Assembly: GCA_009697495.1 (NCBI GenBank)
Contig: SHUN01000027.1
Coordinates: 1-12,430, forward strand
Direction of reading: 5' to 3'
DNA: 12,430 bases
Source: Bryobacterales bacterium
GTDB lineage: Bacteria > Acidobacteriota > Terriglobia > Bryobacterales > Bryobacteraceae
The translations under genes were made by a program, and so were the position numbers. Shown piece by piece: positions 1-6,330 of this stretch (position 1 is the first letter of the stretch; the number at the start of each line of letters is the position of its first letter). Below the pieces are notes generated by a model, which was not told where the DNA came from, made no database searches, and saw nothing but the letters and a program-made list of their open reading frames with translations.

Positions 1-252
1 ATCAATGGTAAGTTCGATTCCCGCGGCCGCGAATGCGATATTCGCTGGTCGTCTTTCATCCTGAACGACGTACCCGGCAAGCTCCGTCATTTGCCGATTT
101 ACGCGATCGCCCAGATCAACAACGTCTATCCCAACCCGGACGCGCAGGGCAAGGAGCGCTGGGTCGCCTACCCGCGTCCGCACCTGGTGATTCAATATTA
201 CGACGGCTTTAGCGGCGACCTCCTCTACGCCGAAGCGGTTCATAGAAAGTAA
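1..252 (+). CDS. C-terminal part of an unrecognised protein
   Basis: Frame 1 is open from the window edge to a TAA at 250-252, giving the last 83 residues of a protein that begins upstream. The tail ends YDGFSGDLLYAEAVHRK and is rich in Tyr, Pro and Asp. It has no membrane segment and no motif I can assign. Codon use resembles the neighbouring genes, so it is probably a real coding region. The next gene's first in-frame ATG follows the stop directly (TAAATG), so the two may be co-transcribed. I do not recognise the family, and no function is proposed. Confidence 0.6.
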   Translation: MNGKFDSRGRECDIRWSSFILNDVPGKLRHLPIYAIAQINNVYPNPDAQGKERWVAYPRPHLVIQYYDGFSGDLLYAEAVHRK

Positions 253-1365
253 ATGACGGCCCTCACCGGCCGCGTGTGGGCGAGGCAAGACCCGTGGTGC
301 GGACTTGTGCTCGCCCTCGCCTCTCGTCGGCCAAAGCGGGAAATTGCAAATTGGCGGTCGTGGCCTAGCTTCGCCGGTCCAGCTGCAGCCCTCTTCCTCA
401 GCCTCACAAGCTGCCACTGGATGAAGCCCAGCGAAGCGGCGCCAGCCGCCCCCTACCAATTCGACTACTTCCACAAAGGCGTCAGCTTCACCGCCGAACG
501 CATTTCCTACAGTGACCCCCAAGCCCGCGCCATGCTCGCCCAACTCCCGCAGTTCGGCGTCAATGCCATCGCCTTAGTCCCCTTCGGCTTCTCCCCTCGC
601 GGCGAGGGGAAGATCCGCATCCCCGCCCGTGACAAAAGCTGGGAAAGCGAAGACGGCATGGAAATCCTCACCGCCAGCGCCCACGCGCAAGGAATGCGCG
701 TCATGCTCAAACCCCACGTTTGGCGGTTGCAAGGCCGCGCGCCCATCCCCGATGAAGAGGCACGGAAATGGCTCGCCGAATACAAACCCTTCATCGAGCA
801 CCACGCCCAATTCGCCGCGCGTATCCACGCTGACATCTATTGCATCGGCACCGAGCTGCGCGGTCTAACGCCCCATGAAGTCGAATGGCGCAACATCATC
901 GCCCGCGTCCGGAAAATATACAAAGGCCCCATTGTCTACGCCGCCAACCACGGCGAAGAGTTCGAATCCATCCGCTTCTGGGACGCCCTCGACTACATCG
1001 GTATCGACAACTACTATCCCCTCGACGACCAGTACAAAGCCTCGACGTTAGTAACAAAAATCGAAGCCGTCCAAAAACAATTCAACAAACCCGTCCTCTT
1101 CACAGAAGCCGGTTTCGGCGCCCATCAAAATTCCCATCGCGAACCCTGGGAAGACCAAACCGCCAAGCCGCTCGACCTCGCCGAGCAGGCCCGCAGCTAC
1201 GAAGCGCTGCTCAACGCGGTCTACCATACGCCCTGGTTCCGCGGCGTCTATTGGTGGAAGGTTGGCACCAATGGATACGGCGGTCCCGACGACAATTCCA
1301 TGACCCCTTGGCGCAAACCCGCCATGGACATCGTCAAGCGCTTCTACCTACTTCCGGCTCCGTAA
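253..1365 (+). CDS. Glycoside hydrolase TIM-barrel lipoprotein (GH113-like)
   Basis: The protein has 370 residues from the first ATG. It resembles the TIM-barrel hydrolases related to GH113 (beta-mannanase-like); the exact substrate cannot be read from sequence. The likely acid/base is E201 in CIGTELRG, after a beta strand. The likely nucleophile is E285 in PVLFTEAGFGA, near the C-terminal end of the barrel. GIDNYYPL (about 250-257) and VYWWKVGTNGYGG (about 332-344) are typical of barrel-end substrate-site segments. A hydrophobic run ending in LTSC (C54) looks like a lipobox, so the mature enzyme is probably an outer-membrane or periplasmic lipoprotein. The start is uncertain: residues 1-35 are atypical for a signal peptide, ATG 253 has a poor ribosome site, and an in-frame GTG at 307 would give a more normal leader. 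The 3' end overlaps convergent nrfA by 18 bp. Confidence 0.75.
   Translation: MTALTGRVWARQDPWCGLVLALASRRPKREIANWRSWPSFAGPAAALFLSLTSCHWMKPSEAAPAAPYQFDYFHKGVSFTAERISYSDPQARAMLAQLPQFGVNAIALVPFGFSPRGEGKIRIPARDKSWESEDGMEILTASAHAQGMRVMLKPHVWRLQGRAPIPDEEARKWLAEYKPFIEHHAQFAARIHADIYCIGTELRGLTPHEVEWRNIIARVRKIYKGPIVYAANHGEEFESIRFWDALDYIGIDNYYPLDDQYKASTLVTKIEAVQKQFNKPVLFTEAGFGAHQNSHREPWEDQTAKPLDLAEQARSYEALLNAVYHTPWFRGVYWWKVGTNGYGGPDDNSMTPWRKPAMDIVKRFYLLPAP
278..316. repeat. Inverted repeat at the start of the hydrolase gene
   Basis: The 12-base arm GGGCGAGGCAAG (278-289) faces CTTGTGCTCGCCC (304-316), giving about 11 base pairs with a one-base bulge around a 14-base loop. There is no T-run, so it is not a classic terminator. 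It lies in the part of the hydrolase ORF that looks least like protein, which suggests the stretch 253-306 may be intergenic or leader RNA rather than coding. Confidence 0.4.
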
Positions 1366-2700
1366 CGCCACTTGGCCCTTCCGCGAACTATCCACCGACT
1401 GTCCCAGAATCCGCATCGACTCCTGCGGTGCGTGGAACCCGGTCGAATTCTCCGCCTCCGCGAAATCCAGGAAGAACTGCGCCCGCCGCTGATGCGCCCA
1501 TACGGTCTTCAAAGCAGCGTCCGTCGCCCCGGCTTTCCGCGCCGCCGCCGTGTCGTCAATCAACTCCATCAGCGCGTCCATCGCCGTGTTCCGCAGCTCA
1601 AAGAAGCGCGTCTGAATCGTCTCCACACGGTCTTTCATCTCTTGTTCACTAAAGTGATGGCAGCCCATGCAAGCGCGGTCCACATTCAACATCGGGCTCT
1701 GCACATGGTGGTCGCTGATCTTCATTGCGCCGACGCGCTTATACGGCATATGGCAGTCCGCGCACGAAACGCCGGACTTGGCGTGAATGCCCTGGTTGTA
1801 CATCTCGAACTCCGGATGCTGCGCCTTTAAAACCGGCGCGCCGCTCACCTTGTGATCAAAGTCCGTATGGCCCACTTCGTCGTAGTAGGCCAGAATATTG
1901 TCCACCTTCAGCCCCTTGTGCCACGGGAACGTCAACCGCTTCTCCGGGCCCTTGAAGTAGTACTCCACATGGCATTGCCCGCAAACATAGCTCCGCATTT
2001 CCTGCGGCGTGGCCATCGAGTTTACATCGTAATTCGCCACACCCTGCGAGGCCTTCAAAACCTTCATCCCCTCCATAAACGCGGGCCGCGTTATGCGCAA
2101 TTTCAGCGTCGATGGATTATGGCAGTCGATGCACGACACCGGATGCGACGCATGCTTGGAGGCGTCGGCATAAGTCATCTGGTTGATCTTCTCGAACCCG
2201 GCCGTCAAATCTCCATTGCCCAGTTTTCGGAATGCCACGGCCAGCGAAGCGTGGCAGTTCAAACACGTCCCCGGCTGCTTGAAATTCAAAACACGTTCGG
2301 TGTACTTCTGGTCCACCAGCATATAGGCATGCCCGCGTTCCTCCCGAAAATCCACTGAGAACGCATACCCCGCCCATAGTTTTTTCAACCGCGGATCTTC
2401 TTCCAACTTACTTTGCGACACCACGCCGCGCGGATCCCCCTTCGTAGGCGAATGGGACATGGCCTCACTCCCGCCATACCGCGTCCGCGTCTGGTCCGCG
2501 GTCAAGAGATAATCCGCGTAATGCTGCGGAAAATTGCGCCCCCATACCTCGGGATCGGCGGTGTCCTCCGTCAACTCCGCCACGCGGAAAAACGGACTCT
2601 TCGCCTCCTGCTTTCGCTCAAAAATATTGACCAACAGTCCCGCCCCCACCGCCGCTCCCAGCGCCGTCAACCCCACCCACAACCAGATCGATTTTCCCAT
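1348..2700 (-). CDS. nrfA: Cytochrome c nitrite reductase, catalytic subunit
   Basis: This 450-residue pentahaem enzyme reduces nitrite to ammonium with six electrons outside the cytoplasmic membrane (DNRA or nitrite detoxification). Haem motifs are CLNCH (146-150), CIDCH (190-194), CGQCH (240-244), CADCH (313-317) and CMGCH (344-348). By family alignment the active-site residues are R122 (in ERGHAY), Y247 (in CHVEYYF) and H295 (in LKAQHPE). The calcium ligands E246, Y247, K292 and Q294 are also present. Haem 1, the active-site haem, is CxxCH instead of the CxxCK of the E. coli and Wolinella enzymes; this is a known minority form of NrfA. A hydrophobic segment at about 5-25 is an uncleaved anchor or signal. 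The start is fixed by a strong ribosome site (AGGAGG) 8 bases upstream. It follows nrfH with a 12-bp gap and overlaps the convergent hydrolase by 18 bp. Confidence 0.95.
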   Translation of the reverse strand: MGKSIWLWVGLTALGAAVGAGLLVNIFERKQEAKSPFFRVAELTEDTADPEVWGRNFPQHYADYLLTADQTRTRYGGSEAMSHSPTKGDPRGVVSQSKLEEDPRLKKLWAGYAFSVDFREERGHAYMLVDQKYTERVLNFKQPGTCLNCHASLAVAFRKLGNGDLTAGFEKINQMTYADASKHASHPVSCIDCHNPSTLKLRITRPAFMEGMKVLKASQGVANYDVNSMATPQEMRSYVCGQCHVEYYFKGPEKRLTFPWHKGLKVDNILAYYDEVGHTDFDHKVSGAPVLKAQHPEFEMYNQGIHAKSGVSCADCHMPYKRVGAMKISDHHVQSPMLNVDRACMGCHHFSEQEMKDRVETIQTRFFELRNTAMDALMELIDDTAAARKAGATDAALKTVWAHQRRAQFFLDFAEAENSTGFHAPQESMRILGQSVDSSRKGQVALRSRK

Positions 2701-2708
2701 TTGTCCCG

Positions 2709-2714
2709 CCTCCT
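2709..2714 (-). promoter_or_regulatory. Strong ribosome binding site of nrfA
   Basis: On the minus strand AGGAGG lies 8 bases before the nrfA ATG, and its last G-side bases overlap the nrfH stop codon TAG (2713-2715). The arrangement indicates coupled translation of nrfH and nrfA. Confidence 0.8.
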
Positions 2715-3150
2715 AATGATGTCCAACTTCGCGGTGGCACGCCAAACACGATTCGCTCGCCTGATGCCCTTGGATCGCCCGGATCGACGAAGTAATCTCC
2801 GCGTGGCAATGCAGACACGCTTCTTCCGTAATCCGCCGGTTCCGCGCCGTGATCCGGATATTTTCCGGAAACCAGCCCGTCGTAAACGCCCACGAATGAA
2901 AGAAGCCGTTCAACGCCTTCGTCGTGTATTTCCCAAATACGTCATGGGGCGCGTGGCAATCGTTGCAGACCGCCGCCCGCCGGTGGCTCGCCTTCATCCA
3001 GCCCGCGTACTGGGACTGCATAATATGGCAGTTCGCGCACGCGGCCGGATCGTTCGTCAGGTACGACCCGCCTCGCGCGTAGGTAAAGGTGAAAATCCCC
3101 AACCCGATCGCCATCCCGCCCAGCACACCTGCAAATCGCTGCCAGTTCAT
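2713..3150 (-). CDS. nrfH: Cytochrome c nitrite reductase, small membrane subunit (NapC/NirT family)
   Basis: This 145-residue tetrahaem quinol dehydrogenase passes electrons from menaquinol to NrfA at the periplasmic face of the membrane. One N-terminal membrane helix (about residues 5-24) anchors it. The haem motifs are CANCH (38-42), CNDCH (62-66), CLHCH (112-116) and CLACH (135-139). M44, two residues after the first haem His, matches the Met that ligates haem 1 in the Desulfovibrio NrfH structure. SHRRAAVCNDCHAPHD is typical of the NapC/NirT family. It is the first gene of the nrfHA pair. Its ATG lacks a clear Shine-Dalgarno site. The 112-bp gap to the divergent rpmI start must hold its promoter, but I see no convincing -35/-10 pair on this strand. 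Confidence 0.95.
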   Translation of the reverse strand: MNWQRFAGVLGGMAIGLGIFTFTYARGGSYLTNDPAACANCHIMQSQYAGWMKASHRRAAVCNDCHAPHDVFGKYTTKALNGFFHSWAFTTGWFPENIRITARNRRITEEACLHCHAEITSSIRAIQGHQASESCLACHREVGHH

Positions 3151-3209
3151 CGTCGTTTTTTAGTGTAAGTCATCGTTCTTCCTATCGCGGCAGCCGTCAA
3201 CCTCGAACC

Positions 3210-3218
3210 TGCTATACT
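3210..3218 (+). promoter_or_regulatory. Extended -10 promoter of the rpmI-rplT run
   Basis: TGCTATACT matches an extended -10 element (TGn followed by TATACT, 5 of 6 to TATAAT). No good -35 is seen 17 bp upstream, which is common for extended -10 promoters. Transcription would start near 3225, leaving about 38 bases of leader before rpmI. It lies in the divergent gap between nrfH and rpmI. Confidence 0.55.
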
Positions 3219-3262
3219 TACGGGCAGTGCGTTCCCACGCACGCTTTCCAGGAACTATCCAA

Positions 3263-3457
3263 ATGCCAAAGCTGAAAACCCACAAGGGCGCATCGAAGCG
3301 CTTCAAAAAGACGGGTACGGGCAAAATCAAGCGCAGCCACGCTTTTGCCCGCCACATCTTGACCTCCAAGAGCTCGTCCCGCAAACGCCGTCTGGCCGCG
3401 TCCGCCATCATGGATCCGACCAATTCGCCCGAAATCAAGCGGATGTTGCCCTACTAG
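3263..3457 (+). CDS. rpmI: Ribosomal protein L35
   Basis: This 64-residue, very basic protein of the 50S subunit has the usual family length. The N-terminus [18 protein letters not shown] and the following GKIKRSHAF are the L35 signature, and the end EIKRMLPY is also typical. The ATG at 3263 is chosen because it begins exactly at the family N-terminus and has an AGGA about 10 bases upstream; the open frame extends 12 residues further 5' but that part is unlike L35. In most bacteria infC lies directly upstream. Here the upstream neighbour is divergent nrfH, so rpmI appears to have its own promoter. Confidence 0.96.
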   Translation: MPKLKTHKGASKRFKKTGTGKIKRSHAFARHILTSKSSSRKRRLAASAIMDPTNSPEIKRMLPY

Positions 3458-3511
3458 GAAAAACCCGCCGTGTGAACGTGGCGCGCGGCACGTGCCCGTA
3501 TCACCGGCCCC

Positions 3512-3527
3512 AAGCCTTCAAAGGCTT
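3512..3527 (+). promoter_or_regulatory. Hairpin in the rpmI-rplT spacer
   Basis: AAGCCT pairs with AGGCTT around a TCAA loop, 10 bases before the rplT Shine-Dalgarno (AAGGAG, 3538-3543). A second palindrome, GGCACGTGCC, lies at 3487-3496 in the same 92-bp spacer. There is no T-run after the hairpin, so a terminator is unlikely. L20 represses its own operon by binding mRNA structures in E. coli and B. subtilis; a similar role here is inference only. Confidence 0.35.
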
Positions 3528-3549
3528 CTAATTACTCAAGGAGAAAAAC

Positions 3550-3906
3550 GTGCCCCGTGTAAAAAGAGGTACTAAACGTACCAATAATCGGAAGAAAGTC
3601 CTGGCGCTTGCCAAAGGCTTCTTCCTGGCCAAATCGAAACTGCACCGCTATGCGCAGGAAGCAGTCGAAAAATCGCTCGCCTACGGTTACAAAGGCCGTA
3701 AGCTTAAAAAACGCGATTTCCGCTCCCTCTGGATCTGCCGCATCAACGCCGGAACCCGCGCGAACGGACTGTCCTACTCCCGTTTCATGAACGGGCTCAA
3801 GAAGGCGGAGATCACGATCAACCGCAAGATGTTGTCCGACATCGCCACCCGCGATGCTGCTGGTTTCACCGCCCTGGTCGACAAGGCCAAGGCCGCGCTC
3901 GCGTAG
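3550..3906 (+). CDS. rplT: Ribosomal protein L20
   Basis: This 118-residue 23S rRNA-binding protein is needed for early 50S assembly and is the usual autoregulator of its operon. [23 protein letters not shown] at the N-terminus, the central [15 protein letters not shown] and the C-terminal [12 protein letters not shown] block are the family signatures. Translation starts at a GTG placed 6 bases after AAGGAG. The TNNRKK stretch replaces the more common RARHKK, but length and all main blocks are intact. It lies 92 bp after rpmI and 31 bp before the zapB-like gene, with no terminator seen between. Confidence 0.96.
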   Translation: MPRVKRGTKRTNNRKKVLALAKGFFLAKSKLHRYAQEAVEKSLAYGYKGRKLKKRDFRSLWICRINAGTRANGLSYSRFMNGLKKAEITINRKMLSDIATRDAAGFTALVDKAKAALA

Positions 3907-3937
3907 TAGCTGAACCGCTGCATAAAGAGGAAACCGT

Positions 3938-4243
3938 ATGGACCTGCAGTTAGAGGATACCGATACACTATCCGGCCTGGAGGATCGCATCCTCCGGGCC
4001 GTTCAGCTTGTAGGCAAGCTCAAAGAAGAGAATGCCGGATTGAAGGAACGGCTCGCCGAAGCCGAGTCCGAAGCGAGCCTCGCCACAGCCGCTCGCAATG
4101 ATGCCGACGAGGCCCTCGCCGGCTTCAAAATGAACGCAGGTAAGGCGGAGAAGGAACTGGAAGTCCTTCAGATCGAGCGTAAACAGGTTAAGGCCCGCAT
4201 CGAAAAGCTGCTCGGCCAAATGGATCTGCTCAGCGGCGGATAG
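3938..4243 (+). CDS. ZapB-like coiled-coil protein, probable cell-division factor
   Basis: The product is a 101-residue acidic, almost wholly helical protein. Heptad-like leucines run from about residue 12 to 97 (LEDRILRAVQLVGKLKEEN, then many Glu/Lys/Ala), predicting one long coiled coil. It has no membrane segment and no enzyme motif. AGAGGA about 7 bases before the ATG supports the start. It sits 12 bp upstream of zapA. In several phyla a short coiled coil before zapA is annotated as a ZapB-like Z-ring factor; that function is inferred from position and shape, since coiled coils give weak sequence evidence. Confidence 0.7.
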   Translation: MDLQLEDTDTLSGLEDRILRAVQLVGKLKEENAGLKERLAEAESEASLATAARNDADEALAGFKMNAGKAEKELEVLQIERKQVKARIEKLLGQMDLLSGG

Positions 4244-4255
4244 CCCCATTACGCA

Positions 4256-4525
4256 ATGGCCAGCGAAGCTCCGCCCGAAAAAAAGACGGTCCGCGTCACG
4301 ATCTTCAACAACTCCTACTCGCTGGTCACTTCCGGCAAGGAAGCCGATGTAGAAGAACTCGCGCACCGTGTCGACGAACTGATGAGCAACATCGCGCGAG
4401 GCTCCAACACCGACGCCTCGCGCATCGCCGTCATCGCCTGCATGCATCTCGCTGACGAACTCCGCACCGCCGAATCGAAACATCGGTCGCTTTCCCGGCT
4501 GCTCGAAGAGTCACTGGCGGAGTAA
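4256..4525 (+). CDS. zapA: Cell division protein ZapA
   Basis: This 89-residue protein cross-links FtsZ protofilaments at the Z-ring. The N-terminal KTVRVTIFNNSYSLVTSGKE strand segment with the EEDVEELA-like VEELAHRVDELM helix is the ZapA globular head. The helix continuing through IAVIACMHLADELRTAES to the end is the coiled-coil dimerisation part. Length is normal for the short form. The ATG lies 12 bp after the zapB-like stop without a strong ribosome site, so translational coupling is likely. It ends TAATAA, followed by a hairpin. Confidence 0.88.
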   Translation: MASEAPPEKKTVRVTIFNNSYSLVTSGKEADVEELAHRVDELMSNIARGSNTDASRIAVIACMHLADELRTAESKHRSLSRLLEESLAE

Positions 4526-4530
4526 TAAAT

Positions 4531-4553
4531 CCGGCAACTGACCTGCTTGCCGG
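4531..4553. other. Hairpin between zapA and amtB
   Basis: CCGGCAA (4531-4537) pairs with TTGCCGG (4547-4553) around a 9-base loop, in the 94-bp gap between zapA and the inferred amtB start. The plus-strand sequence after it (TGTAACATGG) is not T-rich, so it is not a textbook intrinsic terminator. It could be a processing site, an attenuator or an amtB leader element. I see no sigma-54 (-24/-12) promoter in the gap. Confidence 0.4.
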
Positions 4554-4607
4554 TGTAACATGGTTGATCGAGTCGGCCCTCGTCTGTCCGCTCCAAACTC
4601 CCTGTCC

Positions 4608-4613
4608 GAGGAG
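4608..4613 (+). promoter_or_regulatory. Ribosome binding site that sets the amtB start
   Basis: GAGGAG ends 6 bases before an in-frame TTG at 4620. This supports TTG as the amtB start over the in-frame ATG at 4560, which has no ribosome site and would add 20 residues unlike a signal peptide. Confidence 0.7.
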
Positions 4614-4619
4614 CTCCCA

Positions 4620-5981
4620 TTGTCCCCTTGCATCCGCCTCGCGGTCGCCGCATCGCTGGCCGCCGCCCCCTTGGCCGCCCAATCCAATCCGGCCCTTGAA
4701 GCTGAAATCGTAAAACTGAAGGCCGCCGTCGCCGCATCGCAATCCGCCGGCGACAACGCCTGGATGCTAACCTCCGCCGCCCTCGTCCTGATGATGACCG
4801 GCCCAGGCCTCGCCCTGTTCTACTGCGGCCTGGTGCGCAAGAAAAACGTCCTCGGCACCATGATGCAGAGTTTCGTCATGATGGCTGTGATGACGCTCCT
4901 GTGGGCGGCCATCGGCTACAGCCTCGTCTTCGCACCCGGCACGCCCTTCCTTGGCGGCTTCGATTTCGTCATGCTGGCCAACGTCGGCGCTACTCCCAAT
5001 ACTGACTACGCGCCCACCGTCCCGCATTTGACGTTCATGGTCTACCAGATGATGTTCGCCGTCATCTCCCCCGCCCTCATCACGGGCGCCTTCGCCGAAC
5101 GCATTAAGTTCTCCGCCCTGCTCGTCTATTCCATCCTCTGGTCTTTCCTCGTCTATTTCCCCGTAGCCCACATGGTCTGGGGCAAGGGCGGCTTCCTCAA
5201 CGCCTTTCTCGGAGGCTCCGTTCCCGTGCTCGATTTCGCCGGCGGCACCGTCGTCCACATCACCACCGGCATCTCCGCTCTCGTCTGCGCGCTCGTCATC
5301 GGCCCCCGCCGCGGCTATCCGCACGAGCCCATGAAACCGCACAGCCTGGTCCTCAGCTTCATCGGCGCCTGCCTGCTCTGGGTCGGCTGGTTCGGGTTCA
5401 ACGCCGGCAGCGCGCTCGCCGCCTCCGCCATCGCCTCCAGCGCCTTCGTTGCCACACATCTCGCCGCCGCCGCCGCCGCCGGCGCCTGGATGGTCGCCGA
5501 ACAGTGGCACAATGGCCGCCCCAGCGCTCTCGGAGCCATATCCGGAGCGGTCGCGGGATTGGCGACGGTTACCCAGGGTGCCGGCTTCGTCATGCCCTTC
5601 TCCGGCGCACTTTTCGGCCTCGCAGGCGGATTCGTCTGCTTCTACATGGTTGTGGTTCTCAAGCAGAAACTCGGCTACGATGACACGCTCGACGCCTTCG
5701 GCGTCCACGGCGTTGGCGGCATCATCGGTGCCACTCTCACCGGCGTTCTCGCCTCCTCCGCCGCCAATGAAGCCGTCAAACTCGCTGACGGCCGCATGGC
5801 GCAGATTGGCCATCAACTTATCGGCGCCGCGGTCGGCGTTGCCTTCGCCGTCATCGGCAGTTGGATTGCCCTGAAGATAACCTCCGCCCTCACCGGCGGC
5901 CTCCGCCTCGATCCCCGTGAAGAGACCCAAGGCATGGATCTGGTGATCCACGGCGAAGAGGGATACAATTTGGACTCCTAG
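4620..5981 (+). CDS. amtB: Ammonium transporter (Amt family)
   Basis: Starting at TTG 4620 (453 residues), this is an inner-membrane ammonium channel with a cleavable signal (SPCIRLAVAASLAAAPLAAQ) and about 11 membrane helices, normally working as a trimer. Family blocks in order: WMLTSAALVLMMTGPGLALF at about 48-67, the AERIKFSALL segment at about 159-168, HMVWGKGGF with the channel-mouth Trp near 187, and LDFAGGTVVH with D205 and pore His H213. The second pore His H363 is in AFGVHGVGGIIGATLTG. Both twin-His residues and the structural Asp are present, so it should be functional. FYCGLVR has Cys where most Amt proteins have Gly (FYGG). The PII gene follows almost directly, the usual amtB-glnK arrangement in which PII blocks the channel when nitrogen is plentiful. 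Confidence 0.95.
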   Translation: MSPCIRLAVAASLAAAPLAAQSNPALEAEIVKLKAAVAASQSAGDNAWMLTSAALVLMMTGPGLALFYCGLVRKKNVLGTMMQSFVMMAVMTLLWAAIGYSLVFAPGTPFLGGFDFVMLANVGATPNTDYAPTVPHLTFMVYQMMFAVISPALITGAFAERIKFSALLVYSILWSFLVYFPVAHMVWGKGGFLNAFLGGSVPVLDFAGGTVVHITTGISALVCALVIGPRRGYPHEPMKPHSLVLSFIGACLLWVGWFGFNAGSALAASAIASSAFVATHLAAAAAAGAWMVAEQWHNGRPSALGAISGAVAGLATVTQGAGFVMPFSGALFGLAGGFVCFYMVVVLKQKLGYDDTLDAFGVHGVGGIIGATLTGVLASSAANEAVKLADGRMAQIGHQLIGAAVGVAFAVIGSWIALKITSALTGGLRLDPREETQGMDLVIHGEEGYNLDS

Positions 5982-5988
5982 GATGCGC

Positions 5989-6327
5989 ATGAAGAAAATC
6001 GAAGCTATTATTCAGCCGTTTAAACTCGAAGACGTCAAGGAAGCCCTCAAAGCCATCGGCATCGACGGCATGACCGTCACCGAAGTCCGCGGTCACGGCC
6101 GCCAAAAAGGGCACCTCGAGGTCTACCGCGGACGCGAATATCAAGTCGACCTGATCCCAAAGGTGAAGCTCGAAATTATCATCGCCTCGGACCGCTCTGA
6201 AGAGGTTGTCCAGGCGATCATGAAAGCCGCCAGAACGGGCAAAATCGGCGACGGCAAAATCTTCATCTACGATATCGGTGAAGTCATCCGCATCCGCAAT
6301 GACGACCGCGGTGGCGCCGCGCTCTAA
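5989..6327 (+). CDS. glnB: Nitrogen regulatory protein PII
   Basis: This 112-residue trimeric signal protein reads 2-oxoglutarate and ATP/ADP and controls AmtB and nitrogen assimilation. MKKIEAIIQPFKLEDVKEAL at the N-terminus, the T-loop GRQKGHLEVYRGREYQVDL and the C-terminal TGKIGDGKIFIYDI block are the PII signatures. Counting from ATG 5989 puts the T-loop Tyr at residue 51, the uridylylation position, and gives the normal length with AGGA 5 bases upstream. An ATG at 5983 would add only two residues. By its place after amtB it would be called glnK; sequence alone does not separate GlnB from GlnK. The stop lies 3 bp from the convergent stop of the next gene. Confidence 0.93.
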   Translation: MKKIEAIIQPFKLEDVKEALKAIGIDGMTVTEVRGHGRQKGHLEVYRGREYQVDLIPKVKLEIIIASDRSEEVVQAIMKAARTGKIGDGKIFIYDIGEVIRIRNDDRGGAAL

Positions 6328-6330
6328 TCC

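Noticed and set aside
3151..3262. nrfH promoter with TACACT on the minus strand near 3162-3167
   Set aside because: There is no matching -35, and the start would leave only a few bases of leader; not convincing.
4526..4619. 6S RNA gene after zapA
   Set aside because: zapA is often followed by ssrS, but the gap is only 94 bp and holds one short hairpin, not the long 6S structure.
5463..5482. GCC trinucleotide run in amtB as a slippage or phase-variation tract
   Set aside because: It is short and codes for an alanine stretch in a membrane helix; expected in GC-rich DNA.
4767..5990. Long open frame antisense to amtB (407 codons)
   Set aside because: It is low-complexity Gly/Glu/Asp-rich sequence, the mirror of GC-rich codon bias, and amtB on the other strand is unmistakable.
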